A stretch of 64,000 bases of DNA from Bordetella genomosp. 8 (GTDB lineage: Bacteria > Pseudomonadota > Gammaproteobacteria > Burkholderiales > Burkholderiaceae_B), in assembly GCF_002119685.1 (NCBI RefSeq), contig NZ_CP021108.1:3038001-3102000 (forward strand), given 5' to 3'. The notes beneath the pieces were generated by a model. The model did no database searches, had not been told where the DNA came from, and was given only the letters and a program-made list of their open reading frames with translations. The translations under genes were made by a program, and so were the position numbers. Below, piece by piece: positions 17,385 to 24,756 of this stretch. Within the stretch, counting starts at the first letter, position 1, and each line of letters starts with the position of its first letter.

Positions 17385-18908
17385 ATGACATCCCCCGATT
17401 CCATCGTTTCCCTTTCCGCCGTGGCGTTGCGCCGCCTGATCGGCGCGCGCCAGTTGTCCCCGGTCGAATTGCTGCAGGCTTGTATCGAGCGCATCGAAGC
17501 CGTCAACCCCTGGGTCAACGCCGTCACGGCCACCGCGTTCGAGCAGGCGCGTATTCAGGCCCGCGCGGCGGAACGCGCGGTCATGCAGGGTGAACCGCTG
17601 GGGCTGCTGCACGGGCTGCCGCTGGGCGTCAAGGACCTGGAGCCGACGGCGGGCCTGCTGACGACCTACGGTTCGGCGATCTATCGCGGCCACGTGCCGG
17701 AACAGGACGTGGAGCTGGTCGCCCGCCTGCGCCGCGCCGGCGCCATCGTGACGGCCAAGACCAACGTCCCGGAAATGGGCGCGGGCGCCAATTCGCGCAA
17801 TACCGTGTGGGGCGCGACCGGCAATCCCTTCGATCCCAATCTGAACGCGGGCGGATCGTCGGGCGGGTCCGCGGCCGCGCTGGCCACCGACATGCTGCCG
17901 ATATGCACGGGATCGGATACCGGCGGATCGCTGCGCATACCCGCCGCGAAATGCGGCGTGGTGGGGTTCCGGCCGTCGCCGGGCGTGGTGCCCAGCGTAC
18001 GCAAGCTGCTGGGCTGGACGCCGATTTCCGTGGTGGGCCCCATGGGCCGCACCGTCGCCGACGCCTGCCTGCAGCTCGCGGCGACCGCGGGCATGCACGC
18101 CGGCGATCCGCTCAGCTATCCGCTGGACCCGTTGTCCTTCCTGACGCCTGGCCTGGTCGATCCCGGCACGCTGCGGGTGGCGTATACGGAAGACTTCGGC
18201 GTGTGCGCGGTCGACGACGGCATCCGCGCCGTGTTTCGCGAGAAGATCGCCGCCATGCGCCATCTGTTCGCCGCCTGCGATCCCGTCGACATCGACCTGG
18301 GCGATGCGCATCGCTGCTTCGACGTGCTGCGTGCCGAAGCCTTCGTCGCCGGCGTGGGTGACGCTTATGAGAAGGACCCGGACAGCCTGGGACCGAACAC
18401 GCGCGCCAACTACGAACTCGGCGCGGCGATGAGCCTGAAGGACAGTGCCTGGGCGCAAGCGGAGCAGACGCGCCTGGTCAAGCGCTTCCAGCAGCTGTAC
18501 GAGGACTACGACCTGATCCTGTCGCCGACCACGCCGGTGTCGCCCTTCCCCTGGACGAAGCTGTACGCGGAAGCCATCAACGGCGAACGCCAGGAGAACT
18601 ACTACCGCTGGCTGGCCCTGACCTATGTGATCACACTGACCACGCATCCGGCGATCACCCTGCCCTGCGGACGCGACCATCGCGGCATGCCTTTCGGCCT
18701 GCAGGTCGTCGGCCGCTTCCGGGGCGACCATGCCTTGCTGGGCGCGGCGCAGGGCATGGAATCGGCCTTCGACAGGATCGAGACCCTGCGGCGGCCCCTG
18801 CCCGATCTGGCGGCCCTGGGACCGGCGAACCCGGAACTGCGGTCCATCGTGACCACGCCGCCCCTGTTGGAAGGCGCCGGCGCGGCAAGCAGCATGTCGG
18901 CGGTGTAG
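17385..18908 (+). CDS. Amidase-signature-family amidohydrolase
   Basis: A 507-residue amidase with the full Ser-cisSer-Lys triad context: GVKDLEPTAGLLTTYGS (lysine), GGSSGGSAAALA (cis-serine) and TGSDTGGSLRIPAA (nucleophilic serine). The glycine-rich signature covers about residues 145-190. No signal peptide is seen, so it should be cytoplasmic. Next to dsdA and a DadA-like oxidase, it may hydrolyse D-amino-acid amides or N-acylated amino acids and feed the product to those enzymes. That is inference from order; the family is too broad for a substrate call. It is followed within 5 bases by the oxidase gene. Confidence 0.87.
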   Translation: MTSPDSIVSLSAVALRRLIGARQLSPVELLQACIERIEAVNPWVNAVTATAFEQARIQARAAERAVMQGEPLGLLHGLPLGVKDLEPTAGLLTTYGSAIYRGHVPEQDVELVARLRRAGAIVTAKTNVPEMGAGANSRNTVWGATGNPFDPNLNAGGSSGGSAAALATDMLPICTGSDTGGSLRIPAAKCGVVGFRPSPGVVPSVRKLLGWTPISVVGPMGRTVADACLQLAATAGMHAGDPLSYPLDPLSFLTPGLVDPGTLRVAYTEDFGVCAVDDGIRAVFREKIAAMRHLFAACDPVDIDLGDAHRCFDVLRAEAFVAGVGDAYEKDPDSLGPNTRANYELGAAMSLKDSAWAQAEQTRLVKRFQQLYEDYDLILSPTTPVSPFPWTKLYAEAINGERQENYYRWLALTYVITLTTHPAITLPCGRDHRGMPFGLQVVGRFRGDHALLGAAQGMESAFDRIETLRRPLPDLAALGPANPELRSIVTTPPLLEGAGAASSMSAV

Positions 18909-18913
18909 ACGCG

Positions 18914-20149
18914 ATGAAATACGATGCCATCGTGTTGGGCGCCGGCATGGTCGGCGTCTGCGCGGCCATCCATCTGCAGCAGCGGGGCCGCGCCGTGGCG
19001 CTGGTCGACCGCAAGGCCCCAGGCAGCGAGACATCCTACGGCAATGGCGGCCTGATCCAGCGCGAGGGCTTCTACCCCTACGCGTTTCCCCGGGGCCTGG
19101 GCGCGCTGCTGAGATACGCCGGCAACCGGGCGCCGGACGTGCGCTATCACTTCGGCGCGCTGGCCAGGCAGGTGCCCTTCCTGTATCGCTACTGGCGGCA
19201 TTCGCATCCGGTGCGCCACGCGGCGATCGCGGCCCGCTACGCCGCGCTGATCGAGCAGTGCATCGCCGAACATCGCGTCCTGGCCGCGGATGCCGGCGCG
19301 CAGGGATTGATCCGGTCGACCGGCTGGGTCAAGGTGTTTCGCCGCGCCGCCTTGCGCGATGCCGAGTTCCGCGTGGCCGAGCGCTGGCGCGACGAATTCG
19401 GCGTGGCCTTCGAGACGCTGGATGCCGACGACCTGCGGCGCATGGAGCCGGCGCTCAAGCCCGTCCTGGCGGGCGGCCTGCGCTATACGGACGCGCAGTC
19501 GGTGTCGGATCCGCAAGCCCTGGTGACCGCATACGCACGCCGCTTCGAAGCCCTGGGCGGCCACGTTCTGGTCGGCGATGCGGCGACGCTGCGCGACGGA
19601 TGGCGGGTGGATACCGATCGAGGACTCGTCGAGGCGCCCACCGCGGTGGTCGCGCTGGGTCCCTGGTCGGACCTGGTGACAAGAAAACTGGGCTACCGGC
19701 TGCCGCTTGCGGTCAAGCGCGGCTACCACATGCATTTCACGGCCGAGGGCGGCGCGCGGCTGAACCATCCCGTGCTCGATGCGGAGAACGGTTTCCTGAT
19801 CACGCCGATGTCCCGTGGCATACGTCTGACGACCGGTGCGGAGTTCGCCATGCGCGATGCGCCGCCCACGCCGCGGCAGCTGGCCGCCGTCGAACCCTTG
19901 GCGCGCGACCTGTTTCCGCTCGGACAGCCCGTGGAAGCGGCGCCCTGGATGGGTAGCCGGCCGTGCACACCGGACATGATGCCCGTCGTCGGCCCGGCGC
20001 CCCGGCACCACGGGCTCTGGTTCGACTTCGGCCACGCCCATCATGGCTACACGCTGGGGCCGGTCACCGGGCGCCTGGTGGCCGAGATGATGACCGGCGA
20101 AAGGCCATTCGTCGATCCAACGCCATTCCGCGTGGAACGGCTGTTGTAG
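18914..20149 (+). CDS. DadA-like FAD-dependent D-amino acid dehydrogenase/oxidase
   Basis: A 411-residue FAD oxidoreductase of the DAO superfamily. The dinucleotide-binding motif is IVLGAGMVGVCAAIHLQQRG at the N-terminus, with ETSYGNGGLIQ characteristic of DadA-like proteins and the C-terminal GLWFDFGHAHHGYTLGPVTG where the flavin and substrate meet. It should oxidatively deaminate a D-amino acid to a 2-oxo acid. It starts 5 bases after the amidase, the last gene of the dsdA-Bug-amidase-oxidase set. Glycine or sarcosine oxidase is less likely, given the DadA-type motifs. Confidence 0.85.
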   Translation: MKYDAIVLGAGMVGVCAAIHLQQRGRAVALVDRKAPGSETSYGNGGLIQREGFYPYAFPRGLGALLRYAGNRAPDVRYHFGALARQVPFLYRYWRHSHPVRHAAIAARYAALIEQCIAEHRVLAADAGAQGLIRSTGWVKVFRRAALRDAEFRVAERWRDEFGVAFETLDADDLRRMEPALKPVLAGGLRYTDAQSVSDPQALVTAYARRFEALGGHVLVGDAATLRDGWRVDTDRGLVEAPTAVVALGPWSDLVTRKLGYRLPLAVKRGYHMHFTAEGGARLNHPVLDAENGFLITPMSRGIRLTTGAEFAMRDAPPTPRQLAAVEPLARDLFPLGQPVEAAPWMGSRPCTPDMMPVVGPAPRHHGLWFDFGHAHHGYTLGPVTGRLVAEMMTGERPFVDPTPFRVERLL

Positions 20150-20308
20150 CGTCGGCCGCACGGCGGGATCGCCCCGCCCCTGCACGGACGTCAACGCCGG
20201 TGGGCATCGCAGGTCCGGCGCCGCGGGGCCAGGGATAATGGCGCGCTATCCGCGCGTCCTGAACGGCTAACATTCGTAGCGGATATCAGCCGCCCACCCC
20301 GTTGCCCA

Positions 20309-21523
20309 ATGACTTCTCCAACCACGGAAGCACCTCCCCTCGCCCCGCCCGTTCCGCCTTCACCACCGCAGCGCTCGCCACTATGGCTGCTCGCGCTTAT
20401 CACCTTGACGGGTACGCTGGCCATGCACATCTTCGTGCCCGCGCTTCCGTCGGCCGCGCTGGACCTGGGCGCAAGCACGTCTTCGGTACAGCGCACGCTG
20501 AGCTTCTACATCATCGGGCTGGCGATCGGCCAGCTCATATACGGACCGATATCCGATCGCTATGGCCGTCGCCCGGTGCTGCTGTTCGGCATGGTGCTGT
20601 ACGCGGCCTCATGCATCGCCGCGCTCGTGGCGCCGACCATCGACTCGCTCATCGCGGCGCGGCTCTTCCAGGCGCTGGGTGGCTGTACCGGACTGGTATT
20701 GGGGCGGGCCATCATCCGTGACAGCGTCGCGGGCGACGACGCCGCGAAACGGCTGTCGATGCTGAACCTCATCATCATGGCGGGCCCGGGCCTTTCCCCG
20801 CTTATCGGTTCGGCACTGACGGAAACCCTGGGTTGGCGCTCCATTTTCGCCGTGCTTTCGGTGTTCGCGGTGCTGAACGTCATTTTCGTTTTCCTGAGGC
20901 TGAAGGAAACCGTGCGCGGCACGCGGCGCGGGACGGCCGCGGTCCTGCACAATTATCTGCAATTGCTGCGATCGAAGCGCTTCGTCGGCTATGCCTTCGG
21001 CGGCGGCTGCGCGACGACGTCCCTCTATGCCTTTATCGGGGCGGCTCCCTTTATCTACGTGAATCAGCTTCATCGCCCGGCTCACGAAGTGGGTTACTAC
21101 CTCGCCCTGAATATCCTCGGCGTCTGGTTCGGCAACCTTACCGCCATCAAGCTGCTGGGCCGGATTCCGGTGGCGCGGCTGATGGTGGCCGGCAATGCAT
21201 TGAGCTGTCTCGGCGCGGCGGTGTTCTTCGTATCCGCCGTGTCGGGAAGCCTGTCCATGGCCCTCACCGTGGGCCCGATGCTGCTCCTGACCTACGGCGC
21301 GGGCATTGCGTCGCCGACCGCAATGGCGCAAGCCTTGAACGTCAATCCGGCGGTCAGCGGATCTTCGTCGGGCCTTTATGGCTTCTCGCAAATGGCCATA
21401 GGCGCCGCCTGCACCGCGCTGGCGGGCATAGGCAGCGATCCCGCTGTCGCCGCGGGCGCCACCCTGCTGGCCGCCGGCCTGCTTTCCCAGCTCGCGTTCT
21501 GGGCCGCCAAGCGGGCCGGATAA
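20309..21523 (+). CDS. Bcr/CflA-type MFS drug exporter
   Basis: A 404-residue major facilitator with about 12 hydrophobic helices. After a proline-rich cytoplasmic N-terminus come LLALITLTGTLAMHIFVPAL, the motif-A region GPISDRYGRRPVLLFG and the antiporter-type motif-C segment LNLIIMAGPGLSPLIGSAL, all typical of the Bcr/CflA 14-A-type drug/H+ antiporter group. It probably exports drugs or metabolites; the substrate cannot be read from the sequence. A separate promoter is likely in the 160-bp gap after the D-amino-acid operon. A palindrome at 21568 follows it. Confidence 0.87.
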   Translation: MTSPTTEAPPLAPPVPPSPPQRSPLWLLALITLTGTLAMHIFVPALPSAALDLGASTSSVQRTLSFYIIGLAIGQLIYGPISDRYGRRPVLLFGMVLYAASCIAALVAPTIDSLIAARLFQALGGCTGLVLGRAIIRDSVAGDDAAKRLSMLNLIIMAGPGLSPLIGSALTETLGWRSIFAVLSVFAVLNVIFVFLRLKETVRGTRRGTAAVLHNYLQLLRSKRFVGYAFGGGCATTSLYAFIGAAPFIYVNQLHRPAHEVGYYLALNILGVWFGNLTAIKLLGRIPVARLMVAGNALSCLGAAVFFVSAVSGSLSMALTVGPMLLLTYGAGIASPTAMAQALNVNPAVSGSSSGLYGFSQMAIGAACTALAGIGSDPAVAAGATLLAAGLLSQLAFWAAKRAG

Positions 21524-21567
21524 GGCGCATTCCGGGCGGACTTCGATGTGCGCCGCCAGAGGAATCG

Positions 21568-21583
21568 CCTATGCGCGCATAGG
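21568..21583. repeat. Perfect 16-bp palindrome
   Basis: cctatgcgcgcatagg is its own reverse complement. It lies 45 bases after the MFS stop codon and 42 bases before the Bug gene remnant. There is no loop, so it is a dyad operator candidate rather than a terminator; it may be what remains of the decayed gene's promoter. Confidence 0.4.
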
Positions 21584-21624
21584 AAAGCCATATTTGTCCT
21601 GTGCGATCCCCTTCCCTAGGATGA

Positions 21625-21840
21625 AGCCCGCTTGCGCAATACGTGGTGGCGCGCCTGCTGGGCAAGCGCATGGGCAGCGAGCCCGGCCTGTACAAGCAGC
21701 TGCCTTACGACGCGGCGCGGAATTACACCTATGTCGCCCCGGTCGTCGACACGCCGTTCGTGCTGCTCGCCAATAAGGACGCGCCCTACAAGACGCTGAC
21801 CCGGCTGATTGCCGCGGCCAAGGCGGCGCCGGCCTTCCCG
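21625..21840 (+). pseudogene. Bug-family binding protein remnant with an internal deletion
   Basis: The frame encodes VVARLLGKRMGSEPGLYKQL, then PYDAARNYTYVAPVVDTPFV and LLANKDAPYKTLTRLIAAAK. These are two family blocks fused directly: the end of the first helix (VVARLLGKRMG) and the N-PGLYKQLPYD block. The 45-50 residues that normally separate them (VENR-GAG to DGYTLL) are missing. There is no signal peptide or start upstream (an in-frame stop precedes 21625). After AAKAAP the homology ends abruptly and the sequence drops toward lower GC. It is clearly dead and probably truncated by insertion of the following segment. Confidence 0.75.
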
Positions 21841-21882
21841 CCAGCTAGGCTTTGCTACGCATACTTGTCCGATGGCACGGGC

Positions 21883-22197
21883 CTAGAACGCGCGCTTCAA
21901 AACCTTTTCCATGGAGCATTTTCCCGGAGATGTCTGGCCTACCGCGGCGAATGTTTCCTTCACGGACAGATCCACCCGGCTGATCTGGTACGCGGGCCCG
22001 TTGCCATACCGCTCATAAACAAAAGCTACGGTCGACGCCGAAAAAGTGGCCGGTAGACGGTAAACAAAATTCGAGCCCGAGTCTTCGAATATGACGGACT
22101 GGGTCTGTTCATCGATGGTCACCTTGAACGGATACTTCCGGGTAGGCCTGTCGACGATGCACTCAAGATATACCGGGGCCTGCGCCGCGACTAACAT
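21883..22197 (-). CDS. Small orphan protein, lower GC
   Basis: A 104-residue soluble protein that I do not recognise with confidence. It begins MLVAAQAPVYLECIVDRPTR, has alternating polar and hydrophobic segments suggesting beta strands, and ends with one cysteine and a basic tail (GKCSMEKVLKRAF). There is no signal peptide or membrane segment. Two ATGs lie 6 bases apart; AGGAG sits 6 bases before the second (22197) but directly abuts the first (22203), so I choose the second. Base composition is visibly nearer half GC than the surroundings, and it lies next to a broken Bug gene, suggesting acquisition by transfer. The G-x-C-...-basic-F ending recalls small prophage-associated hypothetical proteins. 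Confidence 0.6.
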   Translation of the reverse strand: MLVAAQAPVYLECIVDRPTRKYPFKVTIDEQTQSVIFEDSGSNFVYRLPATFSASTVAFVYERYGNGPAYQISRVDLSVKETFAAVGQTSPGKCSMEKVLKRAF

Positions 22198-22387
22198 ATT
22201 CATCTCCTATTGGTTGTTCGATCCAGGCCATGGATCGGAGCTTGCAAAAGTCAATGACGCCCGTTGTTGACGCAGCCGGCAATTCCACCGAGCCGCGTGG
22301 AAACGAATTACTCAAGCAGAGCGATGTTAGCCTGGATCGAGCCGACTGCTCGACCCCTGTACCGCGCCGGAATCTGGATAGGCTTTT

Positions 22388-23188
22388 CTAGGCATACTTG
22401 CCCACCAACCCGCCGTCTACTACGAGTTCCGTACCGGTGATGTAGGAGGCTTCGTCCGAGGCCAGGAAAGCGATGGCGTTGGCGACTTCCCACGGGCTGC
22501 CCATGCGGCCCATGGGTACCTGGCGATCGCGGGCGCGGCTGGCGGCCTGGGCATCGGCCGGGTCGAACATGCGGCCCACCGTGTGACGCACGCGCGGCGT
22601 GTCGATCAGGCCGGGAATGACGGTATTGGCGCGGATGCCGTCGGCGGCGTATTGCTGCGCCAGCATGCGGGCGAAATGGATGACGGCGGCCTTGGTCACG
22701 CTGTACGCGAGGTGCGGATAGCCGGTGTAGCGTATGCCGGCGACGGAAGACACGGTGACGATGGCGCCGCCCCCCTGCGCCTTCATGATGGGCGCCACCA
22801 GGCTGCTGGCGATCAGCAGGCTGGTCACGTTGACGCGCTGGATGCGCTCCCACTCCTCCACGCTGATATCGCCCGGGCCGCCCACCTTGCCTATGCCGGC
22901 ATTGGCCTGCAGGATGTCGATGCGGCCAAATTCCGCCATGGCGCTGGCCACGGCCTGGCGCATCGCCGCTTCGTCGCCGACGTCGGCACACAGAGGCAAG
23001 GCGATACCGCCGGCATGCGCGACTTCCTGCGCGGCATCCTCCGCCGCCGCCGCGTCGCGGTCCAGCGCGATGATGCGGGCGCCCTGCCGCGCCAGGGTGA
23101 CGCAACTGGCCTTGCCTATGCTCCAGCCCGGCCCGCTGGCCCCCGCGCCGGCCACCAGCGCCACCTTGCCCGCCAGGCGCGCCGTCAT
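22388..23188 (-). CDS. SDR-family oxidoreductase (second of a pair)
   Basis: A 266-residue short-chain dehydrogenase with the nucleotide site ALVAGAGASGPGWSIGKA (an extended variant of TGxxxGxG). NAG is seen in QANAGIGK, and the catalytic Ser-Tyr-Lys set lies in VSSVAGIRYTGYPHLAYSVTKAA. The C-terminus SDEASYITGTELVVDGGL is standard for classical SDRs. Its ATG overlaps the stop of the preceding SDR gene by four bases (ATGA), so translation is coupled. It is the last gene of the Bug-ligase-lyase-SDR-SDR operon and presumably interconverts a hydroxy- and oxo-acyl intermediate. Confidence 0.85.
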   Translation of the reverse strand: MTARLAGKVALVAGAGASGPGWSIGKASCVTLARQGARIIALDRDAAAAEDAAQEVAHAGGIALPLCADVGDEAAMRQAVASAMAEFGRIDILQANAGIGKVGGPGDISVEEWERIQRVNVTSLLIASSLVAPIMKAQGGGAIVTVSSVAGIRYTGYPHLAYSVTKAAVIHFARMLAQQYAADGIRANTVIPGLIDTPRVRHTVGRMFDPADAQAASRARDRQVPMGRMGSPWEVANAIAFLASDEASYITGTELVVDGGLVGKYA

Positions 23189-23934
23189 GCCGCCTGCCCC
23201 AGGCCGACCGTCATGCCGCCGCAGACATAGAGCACCTGCCCCGTGATGAAGCCGGCGCGGTCGTCCAGCAGCGAAGCCACCGCATGCGCGACATCCTCGG
23301 GTTGCCCCATGCGCCGCACCGGGATGTTGTCGATGATGCGTTGCGTGGCCGGCGCACCCGGCGGATTGACGCGCGTGAACAGCTCGGTGGCGATCGGTCC
23401 CGGACCGATGGCATTGACCGTCACGCCATACGCGCCCATCTCCAGCGCCCACGTACGCGTCATTCCCAGCAGCCCCGCCTTGGTCGCCGCGTAGACGCTA
23501 CGTTCGGCCTTGCCCAGCGCGGCGCGGCTGGCGATATTCACCACCCGGCCGAAACGCGCCGCCCGCATGCCCGGCAACAGCCCCTGCAGCAACAGCAGCG
23601 GCGCCTGCAGATTCAGGGCGCTGACTGCCGCCAGGTCTTCCGGCGTGGCGTCCTGCAAAGGCGCCGGCCGCACGATGCCGGCGTTATTCACGAGGCGCAG
23701 CACCGGCGTCACCGCCGCCAGTTCCGCCACGGCCTGGCGGGTCGCCGCCGCATCGCCCAGGTCGACCGCCACATGCGTCTCGCCCGGCAGCGTTTCCGGC
23801 GGCGCGCGCAGATCGAAATTGATCACCCGCGCGCCTTCCGCCAACAGACGCCGTACCACCGCGCGCCCTATTCCCTGGCTGCCGCCCGTGACCAGGACGT
23901 CGCGGACCGTTTCCTTGGCTTGTTTCATCGCCAT
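23185..23934 (-). CDS. SDR-family oxidoreductase (first of a pair)
   Basis: A 249-residue classical SDR: TGGSQGIGRAVVRRLLAEGA binds the cofactor, NNAG appears in LVNNAGIVRPA, and the active residues lie in NIASRAALGKAERSVYAATK. It resembles FabG-like 3-oxoacyl reductases, but the C-terminus (GFITGQVLYVCGGMTVGLG) is that of the cyclohexanol/catabolic group. It starts 6 bases after the citryl-CoA-lyase-like gene and overlaps the next SDR by four bases. Two consecutive SDRs suggest successive or stereospecific redox steps on the same CoA-derived substrate. Confidence 0.85.
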   Translation of the reverse strand: MAMKQAKETVRDVLVTGGSQGIGRAVVRRLLAEGARVINFDLRAPPETLPGETHVAVDLGDAAATRQAVAELAAVTPVLRLVNNAGIVRPAPLQDATPEDLAAVSALNLQAPLLLLQGLLPGMRAARFGRVVNIASRAALGKAERSVYAATKAGLLGMTRTWALEMGAYGVTVNAIGPGPIATELFTRVNPPGAPATQRIIDNIPVRRMGQPEDVAHAVASLLDDRAGFITGQVLYVCGGMTVGLGQAA

Positions 23935-23940
23935 GGTCCG

Positions 23941-24756
23941 TCACTCCCGCGCCTGATGGCTCTTGCCCTTGCCCACATAGGGAATGGCATGGTCGATGGT
24001 GTCCCAGATGAACCGGCCGGAAGGGCTTTCCTGCTCCTCGGCCACGTGCGCCACCAGGCCGGCGGCACGCGAGATCACGGCGAAACCGCGCATCAGCGCG
24101 GTGGGGATGCCCAGTTCGCCCAGCAAGGCCGCCACCGCGCCCGTGGCGTTGATGGTGATGTGGCGTCCCGCCACCTCGTCCACCGCGGCGGCCAGCGTGC
24201 GCAGGGCGCGCACCGAGGTGCCCGCCAGTTCCGGCTCCGCGTCGGCCAGGTCCAGCAGCTTGATCGCGCGCGGGTCGTCGGGCTTGTGCAGATGATGGCC
24301 GAAGCCCGGCATGGCGCGCTTCTCCGCGCGATGGGCCCGCGCGATGTCCAGCGCCTCGGCGCGCGGATCGGCGGCATCCTTGATGCGGTCCAGCAGGCGC
24401 GAGCAGTTCTCCATGGTGCCGACGAAGGAACTGCCCACGGCCATCAGGCCGGCCGCCACCGCCCCCTGCAGGTTTTCCGGCGCGCTCATATAGATCAGCC
24501 GGGTGGCGATGGCGCTGGGGGTCAGGCCATGCTCCATCAAGGTCACCAGCACCGCATCGACGATGCGCAGGTCGACCGGACGCGCCTTGCGTCCCGTGAT
24601 CTGCATGAACAGCACCTCGGTGAATGTGGTCTTGCCGATCAGGTCCTCGACCAGGTCGGCATCGCGATAGGACATGCCGGTGAGATGATGCGCGCACAGC
24701 CGGGTGACGGGGCCGGTGCCCTTGTCGCGGTCCGCGCCGTTCGATGAACCAGTCAT
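23941..24756 (-). CDS. Citryl-CoA-lyase-like protein (citrate synthase fold) lacking part of the usual triad
   Basis: A 271-residue protein related to the CoA-binding half of citrate synthase and ATP-citrate lyase. The best landmark is MPGFGHHLHKPDDPRA, matching the citrate synthase block GFGHRVYK-x-DPRA, so that histidine is kept. The segment HITINATGAVAALLGELGIP aligns with the NVDFYSG block, but the catalytic aspartate is threonine. GLMAVGSSFVGTMEN replaces the histidine-bearing GPLHGGANE. The usual name is citryl-CoA lyase, but the reaction may differ. It overlaps the CoA ligase stop by four bases (ATGA), with an AAGGAG site inside the ligase end. Its operon position suggests cleavage of the ligase's acyl-CoA product. 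Confidence 0.78.
   Translation of the reverse strand: MTGSSNGADRDKGTGPVTRLCAHHLTGMSYRDADLVEDLIGKTTFTEVLFMQITGRKARPVDLRIVDAVLVTLMEHGLTPSAIATRLIYMSAPENLQGAVAAGLMAVGSSFVGTMENCSRLLDRIKDAADPRAEALDIARAHRAEKRAMPGFGHHLHKPDDPRAIKLLDLADAEPELAGTSVRALRTLAAAVDEVAGRHITINATGAVAALLGELGIPTALMRGFAVISRAAGLVAHVAEEQESPSGRFIWDTIDHAIPYVGKGKSHQARE

Noticed and set aside
16257..19034. 925-codon minus-strand open frame opposite the Bug and amidase genes
   Set aside because: Shadow frame of high-GC coding; the plus-strand proteins have clear domains and ribosome sites, this one has none.
21841..22056. Plus-strand continuation of the Bug remnant frame
   Set aside because: Homology to Bug stops near 21840, and the rest is antisense to the small minus-strand gene.
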